64,000 bases of DNA from Microbacterium sp. SORGH_AS_1204 (GCF_030818935.1 NZ_JAUTBD010000001.1:3038001-3102000), one strand, 5' to 3'. Shown: positions 9,743 through 19,800, counted from the first letter of the stretch. Notes: generated from the letters alone by a model not told the origin. Made by a program: numbers and translations.

Positions 9743-10264
9743 ATGCGCATCCTGCTGAAATTCGTCGTCGACTGCGACCCGGACGCCGCCTGGCGCGCCC
9801 TGCACTCGCCGCGCGCGGTCGCCGAGCTGTACGGCCCGCTCCTCGCAGTCGACGCGCTGGGCACCATGCCGACGTCGTTCGCCTCGGGTGACGACGTGCC
9901 GGTGCAGATGAGTGTGGCGGGGGTCATCCCGGTGGGCCGCCAGCTCATCTCGGTCGCCGACCGCGAGACCGCCGACGGCAGCGGGCGCGTCCGCGTGTTC
10001 CGCGACTGGGGGGTGCCGCTGACGGGTCCTCTGTCGGTGCTCGACGTGTGGGACCACCAGATGGCCGTATCGGCCGCTCCCGGCGATGCGACCCGGACGC
10101 TGTGGCGAGAGCGTCTGACCATCGGCGGCGCGGCCGCCCCCGCACTGTGGCCGGCCCTGTGGGCGACGTGGCAGTGGCGCGCCGCCCGCATCCGCGCGCT
10201 CGCACCCACCTGGGCCTACGACCCCGAACGCAACACCGACTCCGACGCCGACGCCACGCCGTGA
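9743..10264 (+). CDS. Hypothetical protein, possible SRPBCC-type fold
   Basis: A 173-residue protein that I do not recognise by name. The N-terminus MRILLKFVVDCDPDAAWRAL, alternating strands and a long C-terminal helix (around WATWQWRAARIRALAP, about 140-155) resemble the START/SRPBCC ligand-binding fold. No membrane helix or signal peptide is visible. The gene stands alone: the ComB-like gene diverges upstream and the response regulator converges downstream. The ATG at 9743 is the first start codon of the conserved-looking region. Confidence 0.6.
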   Translation: MRILLKFVVDCDPDAAWRALHSPRAVAELYGPLLAVDALGTMPTSFASGDDVPVQMSVAGVIPVGRQLISVADRETADGSGRVRVFRDWGVPLTGPLSVLDVWDHQMAVSAAPGDATRTLWRERLTIGGAAAPALWPALWATWQWRAARIRALAPTWAYDPERNTDSDADATP

Positions 10265-10331
10265 GATTCCTGCTCGGCGGCCCGCTCCCCAGACGTGCGG
10301 CTGCGGCGGCAGCCGCCGATGGGGCGTGCGG

Positions 10332-10982
10332 TCAGACGAGCCCGTGCCGATAGGCGAACACGACGAGCTGCACACGGTCGCGCACACCCAGCTTCGTGAG
10401 GATGCGGCTGATGTGCGTCTTGACGGTGGCCTCGGACAAGAACTCGCGCTCGGCGATCTCAGCGTTGCTCAGCCCGCCCGCGGCCAGCGCGAAGATCTCG
10501 CGCTCGCGATCGGTGAGTCCGGCGTAGGCCACCGGAACGGGCTCCGTCGCGCCACCGTCGGCGATGTGCGCGAACAGCTCGCGGGTGGCCGCGGCGGCGA
10601 TCACCGCGGAGCCGGCGTGTACGGTCCGCACCGCCGACAGGAGGAATTCCGGCTCGGAGTCCTTCAGCAGGAACCCGCTCGCTCCGCCCTGGATGGCACG
10701 GGCCGCCGCCTCGTCGAGGTCGAAGGTGGTGAGCACGACCACGCGCGGGGCGTCGGGTTCACGCAGGATCTCCGCGGTCGCGGCGAGGCCGTCCATCACC
10801 GGCATCCGCACGTCCATCAACACGAGGTCGGGACGCGTCGCGCGGACGACGTCGATGCCCTCCCGTCCGTCGGACGCTTCGCCGACGACCTCGAGGTCGG
10901 GCTGGGAGTTCAGCACCATCTTGATCCCGGCGCGGAACAGGGCTTGATCGTCGACGAGGACGATGCGCACGACCGCGCTCAT
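10332..10982 (-). CDS. NarL/FixJ-type response regulator (LuxR HTH)
   Basis: A 216-residue response regulator. The receiver domain has the acidic pair D11/D12, phospho-acceptor D57 in DLVLMDVRMP, the conserved Thr in VVLTTFD, and Lys in FLLKDSEPE. The C-terminal LuxR-type HTH contains LTDREREIFALAAGGLSNAEIA and SEATVKTHISRIL. It acts as a cytosolic DNA-binding partner of the histidine kinase encoded just upstream (11080-12243). The ATG at 10982 is preferred over 11024 because AGAGGAA precedes it. Targets cannot be read from the sequence. Confidence 0.93.
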   Translation of the reverse strand: MSAVVRIVLVDDQALFRAGIKMVLNSQPDLEVVGEASDGREGIDVVRATRPDLVLMDVRMPVMDGLAATAEILREPDAPRVVVLTTFDLDEAAARAIQGGASGFLLKDSEPEFLLSAVRTVHAGSAVIAAAATRELFAHIADGGATEPVPVAYAGLTDREREIFALAAGGLSNAEIAEREFLSEATVKTHISRILTKLGVRDRVQLVVFAYRHGLV

Positions 10983-11079
10983 GACGATGGTTCCTCTTTC
11001 GGATCGGGGCGACTCGGCATCCACTGTGCCCGAGAAGAGCCGCGGTGCTCTCGCGTCTCACGACCGACGCGCGCGGGAT

Positions 11080-12243
11080 TCACCCGCTCGCTCCGATGGG
11101 CAGGTCGGCCGTGACGACGAACTCGCCGTACTCGGGTCCGGCGGTGAGACTCCCACCGACGAGCTGCGCACGCTCGCGCATGCCGATCACGCCGTGACCC
11201 CCGGTAGATGCCGTCGACGCGGGGGATGCCGTGGAGCGGGCATTGCGCACCGCGAGCACGACGCGGTCGACGTACCACCCGAGCTGCACACGGACACGGG
11301 GATCGACGCCGTGCCGCAGGGCGTTCGTGAGGGCCTCCTGCATGATGCGGTAGACCGCGAGCTGGATCGACGCGGGCGGCACACCCGGCGGCTCGGGGTC
11401 GCTGACGACGTCGAGCACGATGCCGGCCGCGCGCATGCGGTCGAAGAGCTCGTCGAGGTCGGCGAGCGTCGGCTGGGGCCCTTCGGCCTGACTGTGCCGT
11501 AACTGCGTGAGCAGCAGGCGCACGTCGGTGAGAGCGGAACGCGCCGTCGTCGAGATGGTGGCCAGCGCGTCGGCGGTCGCCGCCGGGTCGGTCGCGGCGG
11601 CGTAGCGCGCACCGTCGGCCTGGGCGATCACCACGGCGAGCGAATGGGCGACGACGTCGTGCATGTCGCGAGCGATGCGCACGCGCTGCTGCTCGGCGAT
11701 GGTCTCGGCCTCGGCGGCACGCTGGGCGCGACTGTTCGCGGCCGCCCGCATCGCGGTTCGTACGAGGGCGCCCGTCACCCACGACAGCATGAGTGCGAAG
11801 CCGGCGGCGAGCAGCAGGGCTCCCGCGATGAACCACACCTCCGCGGTGGGGGGTTCGGAGATGCCCCGACCCACCAGGTAGACCGGCACGATGACGGCAC
11901 CGGCGATGGCCGAACCGAAGCCGCTCCAGAACACCCGCGTGCCGCCGTAGGCGGCCGTGGCGTAGAGGACGGCGAAAATGGCCAGATTCGTCGGTGAGGG
12001 CGTCATGCCGAAACCCATCTGCAGCGCCGCCCCCACCCACGCCAGGCACAGGGCCAGCCCGGGGTGCAGGCGTCGCACGGCGAGGGCGGCCGTGTAGGCG
12101 ACGACCATCAGCACGGCACCCGGGACCGTGGTGGTCGGCGTGGAGCCGACCAGCTCGACGACCATCGAGAGGAGCCCGAACACCCCGGCGATCACCAGGT
12201 CGGTGATCAGCTGATAGCGCGCGAGCGTGCGGAAGGAGAGCAT
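11080..12243 (-). CDS. Sensor histidine kinase, HisKA_3 family
   Basis: A 387-residue membrane kinase. The N-terminal half holds about five or six predicted membrane helices (residues 12-160) and no large extracellular sensor, so the signal is probably in the membrane. The dimerisation helix reads ARDMHDVVAHSLAVV with phospho-acceptor H195. The C-terminal ATPase domain carries the N-box EALTNALRHG and the G-box GHGVIGMRERA. It is paired with the downstream response regulator after a 97-bp gap. The start at 12243 (MLSFRTL) is chosen; an in-frame ATG at 12279 would add 12 residues and cannot be excluded. Confidence 0.9.
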   Translation of the reverse strand: MLSFRTLARYQLITDLVIAGVFGLLSMVVELVGSTPTTTVPGAVLMVVAYTAALAVRRLHPGLALCLAWVGAALQMGFGMTPSPTNLAIFAVLYATAAYGGTRVFWSGFGSAIAGAVIVPVYLVGRGISEPPTAEVWFIAGALLLAAGFALMLSWVTGALVRTAMRAAANSRAQRAAEAETIAEQQRVRIARDMHDVVAHSLAVVIAQADGARYAAATDPAATADALATISTTARSALTDVRLLLTQLRHSQAEGPQPTLADLDELFDRMRAAGIVLDVVSDPEPPGVPPASIQLAVYRIMQEALTNALRHGVDPRVRVQLGWYVDRVVLAVRNARSTASPASTASTGGHGVIGMRERAQLVGGSLTAGPEYGEFVVTADLPIGASG

Positions 12244-12307
12244 CGCCTTCACGCTACGCGGCACGGTGGGCCGCGGCATCCGTCTGACGATGTATCCCGA
12301 TGGGCCG

Positions 12308-12799
12308 TCAGGCGGGGAAATCGGCCGGCTCGACCGGGCGCGCTTCGAAGAAGGTCTGCAACACCACCGTGGTGCGGGTGTTGACCTGCGCGGCCGCGCG
12401 GATGTCGCGGATCAGGGCTTCGAGGTCGCGTGGGGTGGGCACGCGGACGAACAGCATGTAGGCGGCCTCGCCGGCGATCGAGTGGCAGGCCTCGATGGCG
12501 CTGAGATGCGCGAGGAGCTCGGGGGCGTTGTCGGGCTGCGCGGGGTCGAGCGGGGTGATCTCGACGAAGGCGGCGAGCGGTCGCCCCAGGGCCTCGGCGT
12601 CGAGGACCGGGCGGTACCCCTTCACGATGCCCCGGGACTCGAGACGGCGAAGGCGCGACTGCACGGCCGACACCGACAGTCCGACGCGCTCCGACAGGTG
12701 AGAGAGCGTGGCGCGGGCGTCGAGCGAGATCTCCCGCACGATCGCGGCGTCGACGGCGTCATCGAGACGCGGGGCGCGGGGCGCGGGAGCCTCGGTCAT
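12308..12799 (-). CDS. Lrp/AsnC family transcriptional regulator
   Basis: A 163-residue regulator. The N-terminal HTH is LDARATLSHLSERVGLSVSAVQSRLRRLESRGIV (about residues 26-58, shown by the VSAVQSR recognition helix), followed by the RAM/AsnC ligand domain with AFVEITPL and GEAAYMLFVRVP. Such proteins bind amino acids as octamers and regulate adjacent genes. It is divergent from the DUF6421 gene, so control of that gene and of itself is likely. TACTGT lies 7 bp before the ATG at 12799, which fits a leaderless transcript; an in-frame ATG at 12826 is less likely. Confidence 0.9.
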   Translation of the reverse strand: MTEAPAPRAPRLDDAVDAAIVREISLDARATLSHLSERVGLSVSAVQSRLRRLESRGIVKGYRPVLDAEALGRPLAAFVEITPLDPAQPDNAPELLAHLSAIEACHSIAGEAAYMLFVRVPTPRDLEALIRDIRAAAQVNTRTTVVLQTFFEARPVEPADFPA

Positions 12800-12839
12800 G
12801 GGCTCGACAGTAGCAGGGCCGGGCATCGCACCCCTGGCG

Positions 12840-12906
12840 GCATCCGTATTCTTTTCGTTAGTATCGCCATTACGCAGGAATATTTACCGTTTAGACGGAG
12901 GATGCC
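12840..12906 (+). promoter_or_regulatory. AT-rich divergent promoter/operator region between lrp-like and DUF6421 genes
   Basis: About 60 bp from 12845 to 12895 is markedly A/T-rich for this genome (TATTCTTTTCGTTAGTAT, GGAATATTTACCGTTTAG). It contains the inverted pair GTATTC and GAATAT about 27 bp apart, suited to Lrp-type wrapping. ACGGAGGATGCC just before ATG 12907 supplies the ribosome site. The exact -35/-10 choice is not clear. Confidence 0.55.
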
Positions 12907-14316
12907 ATGACCATCGCCACGCCCACCCGTGACGCCGCCGATCTGCTCGCCGGCCACGGGGTCGACGCCGTCGAACGCACCCCCGCCTGGACCCGGCTCA
13001 AGAGCGCCGCCACCGCCCTCCAGGGGCTGCAGGCCGCAGACGGCTCGATCGACGACACCGCCGCCGCCGCGCCGCTGATCGACGACGTGCTCACCGCCAT
13101 CGAGGCGCTCGCGCCGCTGTTCCCCCACGACGCCGCGTACCTCGCCGCCTCGGTCGACGACTTCCGTCGCTGGCGCGACCAGGGGCTCGGCGTTCCCGAC
13201 TTCCTCGACTCCCTGGTGGCGTTCCAGCCGCAGGAGCACCGCGTCGACGGCATCCGTCATCTCGTCGTGTTCCCCATGTACACGCAGAACGGCTCGAGCG
13301 ACCGACACGTCGAGGCGCTGCTCGTCGAGGCGATCTGGCCCGAGTTCATCGCGCGACTCGAAGAGGAGTACACCAACCGGCTCTTCGTCTCGCTGCGCCT
13401 GATCGACTTCACCTCGGGCTACGACACCAACTCGGCGGTGCTGTTCCCCGAGACCGTCGCCATGCGCGAGGTGCCCGCCTTCACCTGGGGAGCGATCTTC
13501 CAAGACCGCGAAGCCGCCCGGTACCGTCGCGTCACCCGTGCCGCGGCCGAGATCACCAAGCTCGACCTGCCGGAGGCCGCCGCCCGCCTGCTCGATGACC
13601 AGGAGCTGGCCGAGCGCACATTCGTCATGTGGGATCTCATCCACGACCGCACGCACATGCGCGGCGACCTGCCCTTCGACCCGTTCATGATCAAGCAGCG
13701 GATGCCGTTCTTCCTCTACTCGCTCGAAGAACTGCGCTGCGACCTCACCGCGTTCCGCGAGAGCGTCGCGCTGCAGGCGCGCCTGGCCCTTCGACAGGCT
13801 CAGGGACCGGACTTGGACGCCGCCGAGCGGGCGATGCTCGAGCACGCCGAGCTCGTGCAGTACGCGGTGATCTTCGACCGCATCTTCCGCTTCGCCATCA
13901 CCGGCTCGCGCGTGCGCAACTACGACGGTCTCGGCGGCCAGCTGCTGTTCGCGTGGCTGCACCAGCGCCGCGTGCTCCACTGGACCGACACCTCGCTCGC
14001 CTTCGACTGGGACGAGGTCCCCGCGGCCGTCGTGGCGTTGGCCGACGCGATCGACGAGCTCTACTGGCGCTCGATCGACCGCCCGAAGACGGCGCACTGG
14101 CTCGCCGCCTACGACCTCGTGCGGTCGGTCGTCACGCCGCATCCGGCGTCGGCGTGGGCGCGGGGGCTGCCGGATGACGTGCTCGCGGGGCTCCCGAAGG
14201 GGTACACCGACGCGGTACTCGACGACGAGTTCCCCCTGTCGATGTTCTTCGAGGCCTTGGAGAAGAAGATGCGGCCCGTGATCGCGTCGACCGAGGGAAT
14301 CCGCGCGACGGATTGA
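12907..14316 (+). CDS. DUF6421 family protein
   Basis: A 469-residue cytosolic protein of the actinobacterial DUF6421 family; no enzymatic role is established. Recognisable stretches are HLVVFPMYTQNGSSDRHVEA (about 118-137), MWDLIHDRTHMRGDLPFDPF (about 239-258) and GGQLLFAWLHQRRVLHW. The conserved His/Asp-rich motif HDRTHMRGD could hold a metal. Codons at 13789-13808 consist of a dispersed repeat (CTTCGACAGGCTCAGGGACC) read as LRQAQGP, probably a late in-frame insertion. The gene overlaps or touches the following SDR, and a divergent Lrp regulator sits upstream, so the three probably form a unit. The start is supported by GGAGG 7 bp upstream. Confidence 0.85.
   Translation: MTIATPTRDAADLLAGHGVDAVERTPAWTRLKSAATALQGLQAADGSIDDTAAAAPLIDDVLTAIEALAPLFPHDAAYLAASVDDFRRWRDQGLGVPDFLDSLVAFQPQEHRVDGIRHLVVFPMYTQNGSSDRHVEALLVEAIWPEFIARLEEEYTNRLFVSLRLIDFTSGYDTNSAVLFPETVAMREVPAFTWGAIFQDREAARYRRVTRAAAEITKLDLPEAAARLLDDQELAERTFVMWDLIHDRTHMRGDLPFDPFMIKQRMPFFLYSLEELRCDLTAFRESVALQARLALRQAQGPDLDAAERAMLEHAELVQYAVIFDRIFRFAITGSRVRNYDGLGGQLLFAWLHQRRVLHWTDTSLAFDWDEVPAAVVALADAIDELYWRSIDRPKTAHWLAAYDLVRSVVTPHPASAWARGLPDDVLAGLPKGYTDAVLDDEFPLSMFFEALEKKMRPVIASTEGIRATD
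13787..13808. repeat. Dispersed short repeat inserted in the DUF6421 coding sequence
   Basis: CTTCGACAGGCTCAGGGACC is a well-known dispersed word in Microbacteriaceae and several other groups, usually intergenic. Here it lies inside an open frame, is read as LRQAQGP and keeps the frame. I saw no other copy in this window. Confidence 0.6.
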
Positions 14317-14327
14317 CGGCGAACGCG

Positions 14328-15014
14328 ATGATCATCGACGAGGGGGTGAGCGGGCGGACGGTGCTGCTCGCGGGAGGAACGAGCGCCGCGGGCCGCGCGA
14401 GCGCGCGGGCGCTGACGGATGCCGGGGCGCGCGTCGTCGTCGCGGGGAGCGACCGGGAACGTCTCGCGCAGGTCGCCGCGGAGATCCCCGGTCTTGCGAT
14501 CGAGCGCTGCGATCTCACCGACGCCGAGGAGGTCGACGCGCTGCGCGACCGCGTCCACGGCGTACACGGCCGGGTGGACGGCATCCTGCACCTCGTCGGC
14601 GGATGGCGAGGCGGCGGGGGGCTCGCCGGGCAGAGCGACGAGGACTTCGCCTTCCTGCTGCGGTCGCTGACGGCCTTGCGGCATGTGAGCCGCGCGTTCG
14701 ATGCCGACCTGCGTGCGTCGGATGCCGGACGTCTCGCGATCGTGTCATCGACGGCGCTCGAGCGGCCCCTCGCCGGCGGCGCCAACTATGCGGCGGTGAA
14801 GGCCGCGTCGGAGGCGTGGGTGCGCGCGGTCGCCCAGGGGTACACGAAGCACGCGCGCGACGCGGGGCGGAGCGCAACGGCCGCGGCCGTCATCTTCCGC
14901 GTCACGTCCCTCGAGGGGCTCGAGGACGCTCTGGCGGCGTCGGTCGTGGCGCTCTGGGACGACGACGCCATGGCGTGGAATGACGTCGTGATCGACATCG
15001 AGCCGCCGGGCTGA
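14328..15014 (+). CDS. Short-chain dehydrogenase/reductase (SDR)
   Basis: A 228-residue Rossmann enzyme. The cofactor loop is VLLAGGTSAAGRASA, near the N-terminus; IVSST gives the catalytic serine region and YAAVK (Tyr-x3-Lys) the active-site pair. It is expected to be an NAD(P)-dependent oxidoreductase in the cytosol; the substrate is unknown. The DUF6421 gene ends at 14316. A TTG at 14313 would overlap that stop by four bases and add five residues; ATG 14328 is used here because it is the stronger codon, but coupling makes TTG possible. The SDR presumably works with DUF6421. Confidence 0.85.
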   Translation: MIIDEGVSGRTVLLAGGTSAAGRASARALTDAGARVVVAGSDRERLAQVAAEIPGLAIERCDLTDAEEVDALRDRVHGVHGRVDGILHLVGGWRGGGGLAGQSDEDFAFLLRSLTALRHVSRAFDADLRASDAGRLAIVSSTALERPLAGGANYAAVKAASEAWVRAVAQGYTKHARDAGRSATAAAVIFRVTSLEGLEDALAASVVALWDDDAMAWNDVVIDIEPPG

Positions 15015-15066
15015 CGCCGCTCGAGCTTCACCGGTGTTCGGCTCGTGCGCGCGATGTCGGTTTGCC

Positions 15067-16600
15067 TCAGCTCTCGTCGCGAGGCGGTTCGCCGTGCAGA
15101 CCTCGCGATGCCGGTTGGGGCAGGGTCGTGCCCGACTCTTCGGCGCGGCCGAAACCGGCGCCCCCGGAACCGGCGAGAGGCACGGGCGCGGGCGTTCCAG
15201 CTGCGTCGTCGGTGTCGGCGGTGTCGTCGGCCGTCTGCGCGACGTCGGCGTTGACCTCGGCCGTGCGGTACTGCCGCGACAGGATGCGGTACGACCGGGT
15301 CAAGAAGGCGAGGGCGGCCGCGACCACCATCACGAGACCCGCGAAGACGAAGACGAGCGCGATGCCGCGCGATTGACCGTCACCGAGGAGCCAGCCCCAC
15401 GTGGCGCGGCCGTCGGCGCCCTCCATGTAGGGGATGATCGCGAACTGGGCGATCGGGGCGATGAGGAACGACGTCACCGGCGCCGCGGCCGACTCGAACG
15501 CCGCGGCGAAACCGAACACGCGTCCTTGAGTGGCGAAGGGGACCACCTTCTGGATGACGGTCTGCTCCGCCGCCTCGACGGGCGGGATGAGCGCCATGTA
15601 GACCCAGATGCCCACGGCATAGAGCCACCACCAGTCGCGGATCACGAAGACCGCTCCGAGCACACCCATGCCCATGACGATCCACAGCATCGTGCGGATG
15701 GGGTTCTTCCCCAGGCCGAACTTCGCCACCAGCCCACCACCGATGATGAAGCCGGTGGCGGTGACGCCCAGGACCAGACCCCACACCTGCACGCTGAAGA
15801 GCTCGAGACCGTAGGGATCCATCAGCGCCATGTAGACGCCGCCGATGGAAGGTCGAGAAGACGATGAGGGCGAACAGCCCGGGAGCCGCGCGGACGGCGC
15901 GGACGGCTCCCCCGAGATCGACCATCGGGCTGCGCTCGGCACCAGCCGCCGGACGTTCTTCGACGAAGCGGATCGTCAGCAGGTGGAGGAGGGCGACCAG
16001 GGTCAGCACGATCGCGATCGCGAGGGTCCACCCCATGCCCAGGAAGCCGACCGACAGTCCGCTGAAGACGCTCGTGACGACGAAGGCCAAGCCCTGCACG
16101 GTGCCGACCAGACCGTTCGCGTTCGCGTGGCGTTCGACGGGAACGAGCAGGGTGACGGTGGTGGACAGGGCGATGTTGCGCATGTTCTCGATGACCGCGC
16201 CCGCGAGGATGACGCCGGAGAACAGCCAGAACCACGGCCCGCCCAGATCGAGCAGTGCGGCCTCGGGGAAGGCCAGCCACAGCGCGCCCGCCACGAGGAA
16301 CGCGGTGAGGGTGACGAGGCCGGAGAACACCATCACGCGGTGCTTGCGGTGCCGATCGACTATGGAGCCGAACACCATCGCGAAAAGGGCGAGCAGCAGC
16401 ATGTAGGCGCCGCCGACGATGCCGGTCGCGAGCACCGAGCGCGTCTCGAGGTAGACCCAGAAGGTCAGCGCGAACCAGAGGAAGCTGGTCGTCACATTGG
16501 CCGCGGCGGTGTTGATGAGCACCGCGAGGAAGGTGCGGTTGCCGCCGGCCGGCGCGGCGGTCGACCCGGCGGGGGTGGGCGAGGGCTGGGCGTCGGACAT
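15067..16600 (-). pseudogene. MFS transporter with one apparent frameshift
   Basis: The minus strand encodes a major facilitator in two frames. From ATG 16600 the first frame gives about 250 residues (NRTFLAVLINTAAANVTTSF, then FGSIVDRHRKHRVMVFSG, the loop 2-3 signature) up to about 15850. The second frame continues with IGGVYMALMDPYGLELFSV to the stop at 15067. The switch is at TTCTCGACCTTCCATCGGCG (minus strand), where one extra base, or a loss of about eight bases relative to related proteins, breaks the frame. Together they make about 510 residues and 12 helices with a charged C-terminal tail. It may be a true pseudogene or a sequencing error. A TAGCGT box 7 bp before the ATG supports the start. 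Confidence 0.8.
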
Positions 16601-16720
16601 GGCCCTCACGCTAGACCCGACCTCCGACATCGGCCAGAGCCTGCGCTGCGGCGAGCGCCGGAGGCAGCACCGGGCGGGACGCGCTCCCCGCCGATCGCTC
16701 CGGTCGAGCCACGCGGCTGG

Positions 16721-16860
16721 GTCGGCGGTGCCCTCCGGGCATGATCCGTCGGCCAGGACGCCTCAGTCGAGCAGCGTCCCGCCGGGCGGAACGCCCCGGC
16801 CGGAGTGCCCCCGTCGAGCGGTGTCCCTCCGGGCAGAACCCCTCGGCCACGACGCCTCAG
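16721..16860. repeat. Degenerate ~47-bp tandem repeat at the 3' end of the SNF2 gene
   Basis: Three units can be aligned: one from about 16721, one from about 16767 and one from about 16814, the last two beginning GTCGAGC and containing GTCCC(G/T)CCGGGC. CGCCTCAGTCGAGCAG occurs at about 16760 and again at about 16854, where it encodes the last codons and stop of the SNF2 helicase. The repeat therefore seems to have grown from the gene's own 3' end. Confidence 0.65.
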
Positions 16861-19800
16861 TCGAGCAGGCTGCGGATGTCGTCGGCGGTCAACCGCGGCC
16901 CGCCCGCGAACGCCTCACCGCTGCCGTCACCACCGTCGAGGACGCGGGCGAACAGGTCGGCTTTCGCCTCGCGGAGCGCGACCACCTTCTGCTCGACCGT
17001 GTCGGCCGACACCAGCCGGTAGACGATGACGGGACGCGTCTGCCCGATGCGGTGCGCCCGGTCGATCGCCTGGTCTTCGACGGCGGGGTTCCACCAGGGG
17101 TCGAGCAGCACCACGTAGTCGGCCTCGACGAGATTGAGGCCCACTCCGCCGGCCTTGAGCGAGACGAAGAAAGCGGGGTCGTCGCCGTCACGGAACCGAT
17201 CGATCTCGGCCTGCCGGTCGGTGGTCGTGCCGTCGAGGTAACCCGACGCGAGCCCCGCCTCGGTGCAGCGCTGCCGCGCCGCACGCAGGAAGCGCGTGAA
17301 CTGGCTGAGAACGAGCACGCGATGCCCCTCGGCCGCGGCTTCGACGAGGAGTTCTTCGAGGGCGTCCAGCTTGGCCGACGGCGCCTCGCCTTCATCGACG
17401 AGCGCGGGGTCGAGCGCCAGCTGCCGCAGCATCGTCAGCGAGCGGAAGATCGCGAAGCGGTTGCCGTCGGCGTCGGCGTCGAGCAGCCCCAGCAGACGCT
17501 GGCGCTCCCGGTGGAAGCGCCGGTCGTAGAGCTTGCGGTGCGCTGGATGCAGAGTCACCTCGAGGACGGTCTCCTGCTTGGGCGGCAGCTCGGCGGCGAC
17601 GAGCTCTTTGGTACGCCGCAGCAGGAACGGGCGAATACGCCGACGGAGCAGATCGAGGCGCTCACCGTCGAAACGCTTCTCGATGGGCGTGCGGTACAAC
17701 TCGGTGAACGACTCGCGGGTGCCGAGCAGGCCCGGTGCCACCAGCGAGACGAGCGCCCAGAGTTCGAGGAGGTTGTTCTCCATCGGGGTGCCGGTGATGA
17801 CGAGAGTGAACGGCACGGCCAGCGCACGGGCGGCGCGGTACCCCCTCGACGACGGGTTCTTGATCTGCTGCGCCTCGTCGAGCACCAGTCCCGACCACGC
17901 GACCTCGGCGTACTGCTCCTGCTCGAGGCGGAACAGCGCGTAGCTGGTGACCACGACGTGCGCTCCCGCTGCCGCGTCGGCGATGCTCGTCGCGCGTCGC
18001 GCCCGCGTCGCCGTGATCACGCGTACATCGAGCTCCGGGGCGAACTGGGCGCACTCCCGGGCCCAGTTGCCCACGACGCTGGTGGGCGCGACGATGAGGA
18101 ACGGTGCCATCGTGGGGTCGTCGGCGCGCGCGGCCTCCATCATCGCGATGGTCTGGACGGTCTTGCCGAGTCCCATGTCGTCGGCGAGGATGCCGCCGAG
18201 TCCCTGCGCCCGCAGGAAGTGCAGCCAGTCGAGACCGGTGCGCTGATAGTCGCGGAGCGTCGCGCGCAGGCCGGACGGCGGATCGACCGGGGTCAGGGCG
18301 GCTTCGTCGGTCAGACCGCGGACGCGCAGCCACCATTCGGCCTCGTGCGCGGCGAGCATGCCGAGCTCGGACAGGTCGTCCCACAGGCCCACGTTGTAGC
18401 GGTTGAGCTTGAGCTCGCCGACGGGCCGGTCGGCGAGGGTCCGGGCCTCGTCGATCACCGCGCGCAGGCGGTCGAACTTGGGGGTGTCGAGCCGCACGTA
18501 CTCGCCCTCGCCGAGGAAGAGCACCCGGTCGCCGAGGGCCAGGGCGGTGTAGAGCGCGGTGAAATCCACCTCGACCTCGCCCACGCTCACCCGCGCATGG
18601 AGGTCGAACCAGTCGCTGCCGTCGTCGTCACCGGTGCTCAGGTGCACGACGGGCGCCTCGGGCGACGCACGATAGGCGGGGTGCTCGCCTGCGAGGTGGA
18701 CCCGCACGTGGTCGAGGGACTGCAGGCGCGGCAACGCTTCGACGACGAGCAGCGCCGCCACCGCGGGAGCCAGCGGACGAGCCGGTGCCCTTCCCGTCGG
18801 GAACGGACCCGGGATGTCGATGCGCAGCTCCTCGCCGATGGCGGCGACGGCGGCCCAGACCTCTCGCTCATGGTCGTCATGGCGTCGGCCGTGGGTGGGC
18901 GAGCGGTCCCAGCGCGTCGCCACGGTCGTCGCTCCGTCGGCGTGCTCGACGAGAACCTCCAGCACGGGGGCGAGGCGGGGCCGGCACCTCCACCGTGCCT
19001 CTCGGCGACACCACCGGGGCGTCGAGCTGCAGGCGCGGCAGGTACTCGCGCAGGAAGGTGTCGGAGCCGCCCTCGTCGACCGTGAGCGCGCCGGAGCGCG
19101 CGAGCAGCGCGCGCACCGGTCCGGCGACGGGAGCCGACAGTCGCGTCAGCGTGATGCGTTCATCGTCACCGTCGCGGTCGGCGACGAAGGCCATCGCCAC
19201 CGCCGGATCGCCCACCACCCACGACGGGAGGGCGGCGGTGTCGTCGTCGACGCCCTGCGCGACACCCCGCACGTGCAGGCTCGAACCCCGCCGGTCGAGA
19301 GCGATCGCGACGGTCGCGGGGGCGTCGACGATGCGTACCGGGTGATGAACGCCCGCGCCCGACACGAGCGGGACCCCGGCGGCGACGACGGCCTCGAGCT
19401 GCAGCCACAGCGAGTGCGGGGGAACGGCGGAGAGCGGCATCCATTCGTCGGACATGTACGCGCCGGAGCCGGAGCGCCCCAGCCGCCCGAGGCTGTCGAG
19501 TGCGGCGCGAGCCCGGGGATCGGCCGGCAGGGTCGCCAGCGCCGACCAGCCGGCCCGGCCCTTGATCCACGTGCCGCGGGTGCCGCGCACCCCGGGCCGC
19601 GCGGTGAGGGTGAGAGCGGTGCTGCGGCCGTAGCCTCCGCCACGACGGATCGCGAGGAAGAGGCAGAGCTCGAAAGGCGGCTCGTCGTCGACGAGGGGCG
19701 CGGCGGAGAACAGTTCGTCGAGCGAGCGCTGCCATTCGGGACGGGGCGGACGGCCCGCCGAGATCATGCGGTCGAACAGCACGAGGGCGGCGGCACAGAA

